Positions 13,861-25,890 of a DNA stretch of 64,000 nucleotides are shown here, in pieces. The stretch is from Microbotryum silenes-acaulis (lineage: Eukaryota; Basidiomycota; Microbotryomycetes; Microbotryales; Microbotryaceae): the NCBI GenBank assembly GCA_003665825.1, contig QPFY01000006.1:1-64000 (forward strand). The letters are read 5' to 3'. The position numbers and the translations under genes are program-made. The notes beneath the pieces are model-generated. The model was not told where the DNA came from. It worked only from the letters and a program-made list of their open reading frames with translations, and searched no databases. The stretch's first letter is position 1, and the number at the start of each line of letters is the position of its first letter.

Positions 13861-15700
13861 TTTGGCAAAGTGTGGATCTCGGGTCAAGGGGCGAAGTGAG
13901 AGTGAGAGAGAGCGAGAGAGCAGCTGTCGTCTGAAACTCGGAGGTGCTGAGAGGTGAGGAGACGAGGTGCGCTAGTCGATCGCGGCAAGTCGAGACAGAG
14001 TTCGAGCGCGTCGAACGGAAAGGCAGTCCGAGTCGAAGTTGAGGTTAGGAGGTAAAGAGACGAGTTAGGCACAAGTCCTGGACTCCAAGTCGGGATCTTG
14101 AAAACTATGGGGCAGGAAACGTGTGGAGTAAGCAGGAGGAGAAGAAGCACAGACCCCGCGCCCGATTCAATGGGAGGGAATCGCCCGGGTGTGGAGTGGT
14201 GGCACTGGTGGGACCTGGCTGAAATGACCCCGGGATCAGGCCCACCTTTTTTTGCACCCACGAAAGAAACTGGTTTTTGGCTCACCCCACAGCGGTATCG
14301 AAGCGCCGAAAGCACATGCCCGACGCCCCGTGCAGTGCTTGCCTGTGGGTTTTTCCTGCGCAAAAATTGAATGTGGGGGTCGGGGTTACCACTTTGGCGA
14401 GGAAGCGTGGGGAAGATCGCTGGTTAGTGAGTGGTTCGCCCCGCTCTGGCGCCGATCACTCCAACGCCCCCCCCCCCACCGGGCTAGTCCGTTCTGATTT
14501 CCGAGTCGGTTCTTGGGTGTTCGAAAGCGCTGACCGAGCGACACAGACCACTTGTTGGTGGTCTTGAAAGACCTGAGTGCCGCGGCAGAGGCGCCGACTT
14601 GACGCTCGTTCTTTTGGTGCACTTGTTTCCTGTCACGTGCTCGTGGTTTTGACAGCCATGTGGGCCCGTCATGTCTCGTCTTTCCCGTGCTTGGAAAGCG
14701 ATCAAGGCCGGAGAGCGCGTGGCCCCGGATCTTGATCTTGCGCTTGGAGCTTCGGCAAAAATTCTACATCTCCTCCTCTCGTTCACATGACAAAAGGAGA
14801 CGCTGAGGTTCTATACTTGGAAATTCATGAGCGGCACTTTTTGAAAGAACGGGTTGTTCCGGTTCTGCCCTCTCGGGATCCAAAGGCTGGTCCAAGAGCG
14901 GCAGAGCGGCACTGTTCCGCCCTTGAAAAGCCCCTGACGAAACGCAAGTGCACGACATCTCGCAGATGAAGCTCCGCCCCCTCCAACCGCGGCGACTTGC
15001 CGACTCGCGCGTCGTCGACTCGCCGCGTAGTCGTCTGGTCGGCTTTGCCCTTGCCACTCGCGGTCGGAGTTGACAGTCAAGCGGCCGATGATGGAAGGGA
15101 GCTGGTGCACGATCTACAACGCGCTCGACGACTGGCTCCAACTGTGACGTGTCTGCTGACCCAAATTTGGCGCGCAGAAAGGCGGGGTGTTTCTATTTCC
15201 GCTCCAGTCAGAATTGGACGTCACCCCACGCCAGGTGATCTGTTCACGTGACTTTCGCCCTCCCGCAGTACGTAACTGGGTCCCTTTTTTGTCGGCCCTG
15301 TCATAAACCGGCGTACATTCCCTTACATTCCTGGCCAGGTCTAACTCAGCTGTTGACTAGTCCTTTGTTGTGACCGGAAGCGACTTCTCCTTGAAGCTCC
15401 AACTTGACCGGAATGGCCGACTCAGGCTCTACAGCGCCAAACGATGCAGTGGGCGGACATCGAGCGCAAGCGTCCCCCACGCCGACGACCCGGAGCGTGG
15501 GGGGAAGCGGGAGCGCCAAAGCGGACCGCCCGCTACTGCCGTCGAGAGCCCGCGCGGGTCGCTCGCTTTCAGCCAGCAGCGGAAGCTCAACAGTCTACCA
15601 ATCCCAGTGCGTCATCCGAAGCCTTCTTCGTGGAGGGAATCCGCACCAAGTCCATCAGCACACGCACGGACGCTGGTCACAAACACCCTCTTCCGCAGCT
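13861..15700. other. 1.8-kb divergent intergenic region
   Basis: The region separates the start of the sugar transporter (-) from the start chosen for the lactonase (+). A C-run lies at about 14466-14476. No credible gene was found. An upstream in-frame ATG at 15413 could extend the lactonase leftwards. Confidence 0.45.
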
Positions 15701-17452
15701 ATGGCCTCGTTGTCGACCCCGTCAGCGTCGAGCGCGATGAGCTACGCCGCGGCGTTGGATCTGGTGCGACCTTCTTCGCAGCTCGGACGCGACGCGAATG
15801 TGTCGCACCACGCTGCAAGCGATGGACCGTTCATCGCGTTCCACTCAGAGTTTGCTTCTATCGTTGGTGCGAACCCCAAGTTGGATCTGATCGCCAGTAC
15901 TGAGAAGAGTCAAGGGGGTACGCGCCCATCTCCGACTGAGCCCAACCCCACTCACTGCCACCCCCGCCTGTGCGACCTCGTACGCGGTCGAGCGAGCGCC
16001 GAGCGGCTGATGCGCCCCACACTGACCCCCACTCCTCATCCATCGCCCAGGCAACGGCGTATCTTTGTTCCACGAAGCTGGCGTGTGGGCTCCCCAAAAA
16101 AAGGGTAGCGACCAAGGTGACGTCTACATCACGTCCAACATCATCGGCAACGACCACGATGGTCTCGAGATCAAGGTTTGCCGCCTGCGTTTCTCGACCT
16201 CGTCGGAGTCCGCGGCCAAGGTCGCACCGTCAGTGAGTCCATACCCAAGTACTCGTGCAATTCCCTGTCCAAACTAATGCACAAGCTTGTGTTTGGCAGA
16301 AACCCAACTCGTCGGTGCTTGTAGTGCCCGGGGTCGAGTACGAGGATTTGCAGCATCTCGCGGATGAGGTTGTCATGGCGAACGGTGCGACCGCGTACGG
16401 ATCCAACATCCTCTGGTGCTCCCAAGGTCAACACAAAAAGTTCACTGCTCCGCTCCGAATCAAGCTCGAATCGTCCAAGGATCCCAAGGCTGATCGTGTG
16501 GCGGGCTCACTTATCCTGGTTCGTTGACTTCTTTACCCGAGAGGACATCAGAATCTCGCCAGAATAACTTGACTCGAAGGTGCGCCCGTGCTGATGCGGT
16601 ATACTTGGACTTTGAATTGCTTTTCAGAGTGAACCCCAAGCCGACGGAACGTTCAGGAATCGGACTCTTCTCAACCACTTCCGAGGCCGCGAATTCAACG
16701 CCCTCAATGACGTCGCCGTCCACCCGCAATCGGGCTGCATCTTCTTCACAGACCCAGACTACGGTCTTGAACAAGGCTTCAAAGGACCTTCGCAGCTTCC
16801 AAACGGAGTTTGGAGGTACTGCCCTAAGACGGGTGCTCTGGGAATGGTCGCGGATGGACTTTGCAAGCCGAATGGGATCGTGTGCTCGCCTGATGGAAAG
16901 ACGTGCTATGTCACCGATACGGATTACATCCATGGCGATGGTACGATGGTTTCGACGCGCATGGGCGCCATGTACGTCAGTTTGCTGCTCATTATCGTCT
17001 TCGTAGCACGAGTGGCCCCTGAACTAACTTTTCCCTCCCCTCCTGCGTGCCCCCAGTTACGCGTACGACATCCACCACCACGACAAGATCCCCCAACTGC
17101 ACAACAAACGCCTTTTCGCCCTGGTCGACTGCGGTGCACCCGATGGAATTAAAGTCGACGAACTCGGCAACATCTACAGTGGCACATTCGAGGGCGTCGA
17201 TGTGAGCTGCATGCCATCGTGGCAGCTTCCTGTAAGCAAGCGTCGAGCTGACCCGTTTCTCTCTAGGTCTACCACCCCGACGGATACGCTCTGGGCAAGA
17301 TCGTAATACCTAAGGACGACGAAGGCAATCAACGAGGATGTGCGAATCTCGTCTTTGGCCCCAAGGGCAAACTCGTCATTCTCTCCGAGACGACGGTCTG
17401 GATCGCTTCGATCGCGCAGAGCGGGGAGCTTAAAGGGCTCGAGGTGGCATGA
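15701..17452 (+). CDS. SMP-30/gluconolactonase-like lactonase
   Basis: This is a six-bladed beta-propeller calcium-dependent lactonase of the SMP-30/gluconolactonase superfamily, the type that opens sugar or other lactones. Exons give in order FIAFHSEFASIVGANPKLDL, GDVYITSNIIGNDHDGLEI, LQHLADEVVMANGATAYGSN, RNRTLLNHFRGREFNALNDV, GCIFFTDPDYG, ANGIV-like KPNGIVCSPDGKTCYVTDTD and APDGIKVDELGNIYSGTFEG. These carry the conserved acidic, Asn and Asp metal-binding positions of the family (E, N-D, N-G, D-G). About six introns are needed, and the stop is at 17450-17452. The start at 15701 is a choice: an in-frame ATG at 15413 would add about 96 low-complexity residues. It ends tail-to-tail with the histidine kinase, about 190 bp away. 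Confidence 0.85.
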
Positions 17453-19122
17453 TTGAGCAAAATGCAGCTCGTGCTCAGGGCTCATCGTTTTCTAATAACA
17501 TATTTGCTTCAGTCTCGTATCAGCAGTATAGTATCACGACAACCTCATGTAACGGAAGGTTTCACCCAGTCTTGCAGTCACAATCCGACTTCACATCAGA
17601 CAACCCAAGTACAGACCAGACCAATTTGGGTGTACCCGCCTCCTAAACGGAGATCCGTTTCATCAAATCCGGCACCTTGTAAGGCTTGGTGACGACATCA
17701 TCCATCCCTGCCTGGAGCCCCATCTTGATCTGCGCCTCCCTCGCATTCCCGGTCAACCCGACAGCCCTCATCTTGCGACTCTTGTCCCTCTCCTCGAGTG
17801 CACGAATCGCCCTCGTTGCCCCTAAACCATCCATAACGGGCATCTCGTAATCCATAATGATGCACGCGATCTTGGCACCGTGCAAATGCAATAGCTCGAG
17901 CCCTTCCGGACCATTCTCAGCGAGCAAAACTCTCTCGGCCCCAGCTTTGAGCAATTGCTTGCGCAAGACGGTGCGGTTGATCTGATTATCCTCGCAACAG
18001 AGGATCGTCTTGCCCGCCAAGGGGAGAATCGTTTGCTCGGAGTCCCCTTCGGCTCTTGGCAGGCGAGGATTATTGTTGAGTTTCATACCTTCGATGACGG
18101 GGACTCCGTCCGCCTCGGCTTCCGTCGCTCCGGCGTCGACGGAACGGGCGGTGATGAAGCAACGGAAGATCGAGCCTTCGCCGACTTTGGATTGCACTTC
18201 GATACGCCCGGCTTGCAACTCGCACAAATCTGCAGGGGGCTGAGCTGGGTCAGTAATAGCGACAAATCGCAACGACACGGATATGTTCTGCTCGACCTAC
18301 TCCGAGCGATCCACAGACCGAGTCCAGAGCCTCCCATCGTCGAATGAGTGCTTTTCAAACAACCTCGACGTCTCCTCCTCGGTCATACCCGGTCCCGTAT
18401 CCGCAACCGAGAAGAGGTAGACAGGCCGCTGCTTCTCGATGTAGTATTCCGTCTCCGCCGGCGGTACGATCTGGCCTCCTCGATCCGGAGGCTGGCCCGA
18501 CACCTCGACGGATAGCACGACTTTACGAACAGCCGATTTGGCCGTGAACCTGACTGCGTTCGAAAAGAGATTGACAAGAACCTGCGACAGACGCGTCGGA
18601 TCCGCCAAGACCCGGGCATGCGGGCCCAATCGTTTGAGCGAGTTGCCGAGCGATAATTTGAGCTTGATCCCTTTGGCCTTGCATTCGCTCTTCCACATCC
18701 GGCATATGTTGCGCAGCGAGGCGATGAGGTCGAACTCGATCGAGGCGATCGTGTACTTAGAGAGCTGGATCTGAGCCAAGCCCAGGATGTCATTGGCTAT
18801 TCGCTCTTACGCGTGGCCGCATTGGATGATGGCGTCGCATGCCTCGATGTTCTCTTCGATTTGTTCGATTGTTTTACATGTGAAGCAGAGAGGGAGCTGA
18901 TTCGTCTTTTCGAGGCGTAGCATAGATGCATATAAGCCGTCCATAGACGATCGGGTTAACTCGGCGTTCTGAAGAATGGCCGAGATGATGGGATTGCGCA
19001 GTTCATGTGATGCAACTGTTGGAGCATATTAAGAGTGAATCATCAGGGATCCTGGTTGAATGCTTTGAATCTGAAGGGATAAAAGTGTTGAAGGTGTTAG
19101 TAGACCTTGCACTGATATCAGG

Positions 19123-19195
19123 GGCCGGATAGCTTAGTTGGTCAAAGCTTTTCCAATGAATGGAAGCGACCCAGGTTCGACTCCTGGTCCAGCCG
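19123..19195 (+). tRNA. tRNA-like gene antisense inside a histidine kinase intron
   Basis: A 73-nt cloverleaf can be drawn. The acceptor stem GGCCGGA/TCCAGCC has one C-A mismatch. The D arm is GCTT/AAGC with an AGTTGGTCA loop, the anticodon stem is TTTCC/GGAAG, and the T arm CCAGG TTCGACT CCTGG is perfect. The A box (TAGCTTAGTTGG) and B box (GGTTCGACTCC) are good, and TTTT follows at 19205-19208. The seven-base anticodon loop AATGAAT lacks the invariant U33. Positions 34-36 read TGA, and a one-base shift would read GAA (Phe). The isotype is therefore unclear, and it may be a pseudogene. It lies in a large (about 225 bp) intron of the kinase, on the opposite strand. Confidence 0.7.
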
Positions 19196-19204
19196 TTCTT
19201 CTTC

Positions 19205-19208
19205 TTTT
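19205..19208 (+). terminator. Pol III T-run after the tRNA-like gene
   Basis: A run of four T ten bases after the acceptor stem is the minimum for RNA polymerase III release. Confidence 0.5.
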
Positions 19209-20613
19209 GTTGATCATTTTGGGATCATCGTTGATTCCAACAAAAAGCCAGCTCACCATCAAGGAACAGTTCGGTCGCCTTCTTCTCCTGCACCGCCTCG
19301 GTCGCCCGCTCTTCTGCATCCTCAGCTGCCTTCCTCGCCAAAGCCTCATTCTCTACACTCAGCGCAACCACTGCCTGCTCTGCAACGAGTTTCGCCCTCG
19401 CACTTTCTTCCTTTTGCCGCAAAAAGTGTAGCTCGTCTACCTTGAACTTGGCCACACTTTGGGTGGAGAGCACGCCGAGTCGAATAAGGATAGGTCGGGC
19501 TACTTGGTCAGTAAGCAAATTTGTGCTGTAAACCTTCGAAACCTCTATGCCACTTGGTCAGAGATCCCACCATCGCGTACGGTTTCCCATCTTCATCGCA
19601 GAGTGGGGCGACCGTTGAAACTGTCCAATTTTCGCTGTCGTCGTCCCCTGAGGGCAACCATCGGAATTCGCACGAATCGCGCTGATGGTGTGCAATGACT
19701 GACGGGTGAAGACAAAGATGTCATGAGCTACAGCTTCAGTGCAAGTTGGGTGAGGAAGCCAAACTCACGCCGGTCGCGGTATTCGGTCACAACGGGGATG
19801 TCTTCCGGTTCGATCTGTGAGGTTTTGTTGGGCAGCTAAGAGTCAGATGTCCGCTTTCCAACCGCCCCTCGGACCCCGTCTACTCCACTCACCCGCTCCC
19901 CCCACCTATCGTGATCCTCCTGTCCATACATGCCTGTTATTTTGAGCCACTCTTTGTTGACCCACAAGACGGAGCAGTCGAGGCTCATCGTCAGCAGGCC
20001 TATCGGGGCTTCGTATGCGGCCGCCGCGAGCTCGTTCCGGGAGCAATAAACCACTGCACCAAAAGGCGAGGCACCTCTACTTCAGTGAGAGCATATTGTC
20101 CTAGAAGTGAGATGGAGCAAATTTCACCCGAAACGTCGCCGTGGAGATTCGAGGCCGTCAAGACGAGTAGGCGACCGTGGCGCGAGATCCTCCACTTGGA
20201 AGCGTAAGCGCGATCTTTGAAAGCTTTGGTTTTGGTCAACCGTAGGGTGAGCATGTTGCGCTTGTCCTTGTTGTACGGTGTCTGTGGTAACTCCCGCCCG
20301 CCAGCGCGTGCAGTCTGGCCCTCAGAGAACCCTCGGCATGCTTCGAGCAGCGCTTGCAAGGGCGACGCATCCTCGATGGCGTCGAGAAAAGAAGAGCGAG
20401 GGGTGCCAGGTCCAAAGTAGTCTCGCAACGCCTCGGTGTAGGGAGCTGCGACTTGAGGTCGGCGGCCCTTGCAGTATCAGCAGCAGCAGTCTGAGAGCCG
20501 GGCCCGCCGCAGTCCGTGCGGCTATCGCCGATCGTCCAGGCCACCGTGGGCGTCTCGGATTCGAGAACTTTGTAGTCGATCAGCTCGATGGGTAGATCAT
20601 TGAGAACAGCCAT

Positions 20614-22138
20614 GAAGGGGTCGGCGGTTTGAGTTGAATTAAGAAGGGGAGATGGGCTGAGAACAACCTTCTGCCAGCCTTCAGCAACAGTTAACGTGCC
20701 TGCTCAACGTTGACCGTCTTTTTGCCTCGAAAGCTTGTCGCCCAACCGTCAATCACCCAGGCATGTAGCCGGTGGCGTTCGGGGCGGCAGGCTATAAGGC
20801 GGCCGCGCGCCTCCGCTGCGCACCTGTTGTGGCCGATGCCGAATCGGCATCGAAAGGCCTAGGCCCATTTCGAGGCTCGTGGCCACGACGGTGTCAAACT
20901 TTCGATTCAAGGAGCAGACCGAGATTTCCCACAAAAGCCGCGGAGAACTGCGGTCACCTCAGGTACCTCTGAAACTCGCCTGACATCCTCTTGCATCCAT
21001 CAACAGCACCTACGCTGCATTTTTATTTCTGTCACTAGGGCTTGTTGGCGCTGTATAGCTATGCACTCACCTCCCTGCGTGATTCAACTTGGTCGTGGCC
21101 GGCTTGCCCGAACCTCCCGGACGGTGGGGGGGGGGAAAGATCGGCGCGTGCGCGTGCGGCTGAGAACCTTATTTGGTGGAGGTGTTTTGAGGTGCAAGAT
21201 TATAAAAAGTAGTAGATAGATGTAGATGGATAGTAGATAGAAGTAGATAGATAGATCGCAAGACCGTTCACGACCATCTCCCCACTGGTTACACCCAGCC
21301 CCTATTTGAAGACTGCGTCCCGCATGCTCTTTAGTCACGAGGTTGTTGCCTCGAACCACCGAGAGTTGATGGACCCATCAGGAAAAGAGCCGAAGTCAGG
21401 GGCTTGGCTTCACGCTCTTAAGCAGGAAACGATCGCGAATGGAAAGCTGCGTGGGACGGGATGCTGGTGAAAGAAAAATACTGTCAGAGCTTGCGAGGGT
21501 ACTGGGGACGAAGCGGAGGCGGGGAGCTAGAAGCTCCAAGATTCGCAAGATTCGCAAGTTCGTTCCGACGGCCTGACTCTCATCCGCGCAGTTCGTGAGA
21601 CGAATCGATCGGCGAATCGCTTAGGAGACGGCAGTAGTGAGCCTCTCGATTGCACCTGTCTGTGAACAAGACTAGCTGCGATCTACGACTGAAAACTTAA
21701 GACTCCTCGAGGGCTGAATCGCCACCCCGACGCACTCATTGCTTCACAAAGCTGCTCTCATTGCTCAGTGCAGATGCCTGACATGGTATAGGAGTGCTCA
21801 AATGTTGTGCACCCGCATGCGGACGAGATTGAATACCTGAATATCATTCTGCCAGGCGAGAACACGTGCGCTGGGCCGGCTCGCCAGACCTAAAAGGCTA
21901 GCGGGTTTTGAATATCGAACACCGAGCCCGAGCGGTTACGAAATGTTCGTGGAGAGGAGCAGTCGAGGAAAATTGCGCCTGAAGCCGAAGGAATTCGGCA
22001 CGGCGACGGGCTTCACGCCACTTTGTCCTTCTTATCGTGTAAAAAAACCGTTCGTTTCATTGAAAAGCTACAGTTGGAGGTTCGTCGAGACGACCCTGAA
22101 AAGTCGTCTGGGGAAACAGGTGTTTTCGCGACCCTCGT
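20614..22138. other. 1.5-kb gene-free spacer
   Basis: The spacer contains the kinase 5' region and the downstream side of the PNUTS-like gene. A tagata-rich simple repeat lies at about 21206-21255 and a G-run at 21126-21134. I see no gene. Confidence 0.5.
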
Positions 22139-25100
22139 CTAAAACTCGTGCTTGAATCGACCTGGGTCACAAGGCGCCGACTCCCAGCTTTAGTAGACAG
22201 TTCCCCAAAGAGAACATGAAAATCTACTCACACTTTGTGCCCATGTCACAGCCCCGCGGCGTATTGAAGAACCGGCATTTAGTGACCTTGCCCTTGGCGC
22301 CCTTGCCAGCTTTCTTGCCCTTCATTTTGCTCGCTTGCATATCGATGCTTGAGCCGCCCGGCGGCACATAGCCGTTGTACTGGTCTGATAGGGTCAATTG
22401 AGGCGCCTGCGACATGAGCGATTGCTGTTGCTGCTGCTGCCATGAGAGCATCGAATGCGGAAGCGGAGGTGTCGGCTCGAGTTGAACAGGGAAGGTCTGC
22501 AATCAAGCAAGCAGAAACGTGAGCAGGTTCTTCATCCAACTAGGCAGCAGCTATGCATCGACGTACTGCTCGTTGACTCAGCTCGTTCGCAAGCATGCCC
22601 AGTTCTTGGGGGTGCTGGTTGACGATGCTCTGAATCAGAGCGGAATCGAAGGCCCGAAGCTTGGCCAGTGCCTGCTCATCAAAGACGCCCGTTTGCTCGA
22701 GACCATTGGCGCTCGGACCCGTGTGGGGTTGGTGAACGTGCTGTTGAAGCTGATGCGGTTGTTGATGGTGGTGCTCTTGCATGCTGACAAGGTTGCCAAG
22801 CAGGCTTTGCAGTTGATCCTCTTGCAGGTAGCCCTGTGTCGGGGTGTTCAAGGACTGGGCATTTGCGATTGCCTGCATCACAAAGGGATCACTCGTCATC
22901 TCGGATGAGAAGGTCATCTCCTTCGTTTCGGGCTCGTCTTCGCCGGCTGTTGCGTCTGATTGGGGTTCAGCCGGAGACTCCATCTGCGCTTCGGGGTTGC
23001 TTTCGTCATAGAGGTACTCGGGTCGACCCATTTCGCGTTGCGCTTGAAAGTCGGCTTCCTCGGATTCAACAACAGTGTGATAGGAGCTGAAGTCCGCCGT
23101 ATCAGGTACTTCGATGACTGAACGAGCACAATCACGCGCTTTCAATGAGTAAGACGCTACTGTTGTCGAACCCAAAGAGGTCACGGCTGATCAGACTTAC
23201 ATAACGGCTCGTACCAGGCGATTTCTTCCTCCATTGCCGCACCTTGAGTCATGACAGCTCCCTCGCGTTCATTCATATCCCTGACCAACGACTCGAAGCC
23301 ACTGTCCTCGTCCTCCGCACCGGCCTCACCCATGCCTTTCCGTGGCCGTTGCCCGTCGAGGCAATTCTCGATGATCCGGATGTGGTTGAGATCGACGTCA
23401 TTGAGCGGCCAGTGTACTTTCTTTTTATTTCTAAGTTTGAGAGGATTCAAAGTTGATCGAAGCTCGGAGGGGATCTTGTCGGCCGCCAATGAAGTTGTTG
23501 CCGCCATTGTCCCAGAGGCTGTGGAGGGAGTCGGAGCAGCGGCAGAAGTAGACGGCGGCTCGCTCGTGCGCTTCTTGTCAAACTTCATTTGGGCCAACAT
23601 CTTTTGTAACGGGTTGGCGACCACGACCGGCGCCTTTTTGATTGGTACTGGGGGCGCGGTTGTCGTTGGTGCTTTCTTGGTGCTTGTTGTGGCAGCACCT
23701 GCGACGTGCTTCTTGGCTTCGGCGGCAACAGTTTTCCCTGCCGAGACGGTCTTTAGCTTCTTGACCGGAGCTGCTTGTCCGAATTGAACCAACCACAAAG
23801 TCAGCCAACCAGATCGCTCAACACAAGGTCTATACGCCAAACACTCGCCTTCAGAGCTCGAATCCGGTGTCTTGCGTTTTGTCGCTGCACTGGCCGCTTT
23901 CTTACTGCTCGCTTCGTCCTTCGAGTCGGCGATGCTGCTGGCCAGTTCTTGCCATTTGTTGACCAGTTCCCGTGCAAGCTTGACCGCCTCTATTAAGATC
24001 AAACACAGTCAGGTTGAGTAGAGTGTAGACAAGTGGGTCAGTTCAATGTCAAGTAGCATGGAACGGCCATCTTGGAACGCACCTTTGTTCTTTGAGCCTC
24101 GATCGACCCTCCGGACTCGTTTTCCGAGCTCGTACGTCTTGAGATGATTGATTGTGAGGGGAAGTTTGTTGAGAGCCTGTGCATTCACGATTCGGGAGCA
24201 TAATTGGAGACGTGCTGGTCAGGTTCATGGTCTGATCCTGCGCAAGTCATATGTAGGAGCGGCAAGCCAACGTCGGCGATGCGCGCACGGGCCCGAGGAC
24301 CGGACAGGGGCCACGACTAGTTCGCGCCAGTGATGGGATGCGGGGCTCTCTACTTTAGGGGCACGTGACCACAAAAAGATTCAACAGGAAACAAAACACA
24401 AGGTATTTTCAAAGTTGTGATTGCTCTGTGCAATTTGTAGAGCGGGCGCAAGGCGCGCAGGTAGGCCCGGCGCTGAGTCTCGGGCCCGAGCGGTCGGCTC
24501 TGCATTTGAAAGCTGCCAGGGACGGCTCGGACGAGCTTCCCAGGACCAGCATCGCACGGTCGAAACACCAAAGACTCACCTTGAGAATAGGTACCAACGT
24601 CCCTTCCAACTCCTTGCCCTGGCCCTTACTCGACTCGACCTCCATCTTCCCTTCCTCGCCCTTCTTCGCCACCGAGGTGCAACTTAGACTCGCACCCCAG
24701 AACCAAACCTTGATCGTCTTGATCCCCTCATCCCCCGGTACGGCCGCAAAAGCATTCCAAAATTCCTTCGTCCCGTTCTGTAGCATCTGCGTCAATATGG
24801 TCAAGCGATCCGAAGGTGGGATCACGGATTGGTCGCCCCAGGGTGAGAGTTGGGGACTGGCATTACCGAAGGAGAAGTGCGAAAGCCCTTTGGCGAGCCG
24901 ATTGGCCAGCACAAGCGGTGTTTTGGTCGTGCGCAGGTTTGCAAGGACGTCGCGCAGCTGCGAGTCGTACATCTTGATCCAGACTTGATTCTCGGGCGTG
25001 GGGGCGGCGCTACTATTTGCTGCTGAAGTCGCACTCGTTGCTGACGTCAATTTCGATTTTGAGGAGGCGGTGCCCGCAGGCTTGGCTGTTGTTGAGATTG

Positions 25101-25890
25101 AGGTCGAGGTCGAGGTCGAGGTCGAAGCAGGAAGTTTGCCTTGAGCGACGGCGGATTTGGGTGTGATGACGATAGCGGGATTCACAGTGGGATGTGTAGA
25201 ATCGGCGACTTTCTTAGTGCTTGTTGTGGTGGCCTCTGCCTTCTTCTTCACTATCGTTGCTGGAGCCGACGGAGTCACGGGCGCCGCAGTCGAGGTCGAT
25301 GCGACAGGGGCTTCGCCGATCAATGCAGGGTGGATGATGACTACGTCCGTTTCCATCTCCGCCGGAAGTGACGACGACGCGGTTAGGGTCGAAGGATCAA
25401 TGGACTGCACCAGCTCCTCGCCGTCGTCCTCATCGTCCTCATCATCCTCATCCTCATTTTGATCAACATCCTCTTCATCGTCCTCCACTTCAGCCTCAGA
25501 CCCGCTGTTGACGGGTTCCGGAGAAAGTCGATCCGCTTCGTTTTGCAATCTGAAAGTAGACGCATCACCATCGACAGCCATCATCCCACTGATCTCGTCG
25601 CTGTTGTTGACATTCTCGCCTCCGAGCATCAGCGTCATCGATGCGGCGTAAGGAGCTGATTCTCGGAACGGCGAAGGAAGCTCAGCGGGCAGGTCTGAGT
25701 CCATGTGTAAGGAGTCGATGTTGCCCTTGTGGAACACTGCTGAACTTTCTAACCCTTCATCGTCGTCGTCGATCGGCAGGTACGATGTGCTTGCTCTCGG
25801 ATGTTGCCCCTCGGCGGCGATCGTCGATCCCGCATCTGACGAGGGGAAAGTGTCGAGGTCGATGTAGGCGGAAACGTCCGCGGAACTCAT
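22139..25890 (-). CDS. PNUTS-like protein: TFIIS N-domain, PP1 motif, CCCH finger
   Basis: The protein looks like a fungal counterpart of PNUTS/PPP1R10, the nuclear scaffold that holds PP1 phosphatase on transcribing RNA polymerase II and helps termination. From the start at 25890 there is an acidic low-complexity region, then a conserved block with WIKMYDSQLRDVLANLRTTK that I do not assign. Next comes a TFIIS N-terminal (LW) domain split over exons (LNKLPLTINHLKTYELGKRV; EAVKLARELVNKWQEL). A basic Ala/Lys linker leads to an RVxF-type PP1 site in NKKKVHWPLNDVDL, and a Gln/His-rich part follows. At the end is a CCCH zinc finger, C-x8-C-x5-C-x3-H, completed by a last tiny exon (CRFKHEF, stop at 22139-22141). 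The final exon restores the His ligand exactly, which supports the model. The PNUTS assignment is by architecture, not by alignment. Confidence 0.8.

Larger units (their letters stand above)
17643..20613 (-). pseudogene. Hybrid histidine kinase, with two apparent lesions
   Basis: This is a fungal hybrid histidine kinase that would autophosphorylate on His and pass phosphate to its receiver and on to an HPt protein. From the start at 20613 the order is: an N-terminal region (TEALRDYFGPGTPRSSFLD), a PAS-like part (LTMSLDCSVLWVNKEWLKIT; EPEDIPVVTEYRD; WTVSTVAPLCDEDGKPYAMV), a coiled coil near 19280-19440, the H-box ASHELRNPIISAIL, N-box and G1 (VADTGPGMTEEE), G2 (GGSGLGLWIAR) and a C-terminal receiver (CCEDNQINRTVL; MDYEMPVMDG; VTKPYK). 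Several apparent frame changes resolve with normal introns. Two do not: an in-frame TAA at 18807-18809 inside a conserved block (CGHA-stop-ERIANDIL), and a frame change near 18340-18355 between LFEKHS and GGSGLGL with several residues missing. The stop looks like CAA to TAA. Assembly error is the alternative. Confidence 0.8.

Noticed and set aside
15413..15700. Upstream start for the lactonase
   Set aside because: The added residues are low complexity and the next ATG at 15701 is close to the conserved start; kept only as an alternative.
20040..20150. Frame change in the PAS part of the histidine kinase
   Set aside because: A 53-bp intron starting GTGAAA and ending GTAGAG gives a continuous DVSGASPFGAVVYC reading.
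20420..20560. Frame change near the N-terminus of the histidine kinase
   Set aside because: A GTGGCC...CAAG intron of about 77 bp joins the two frames, so this is not a lesion.
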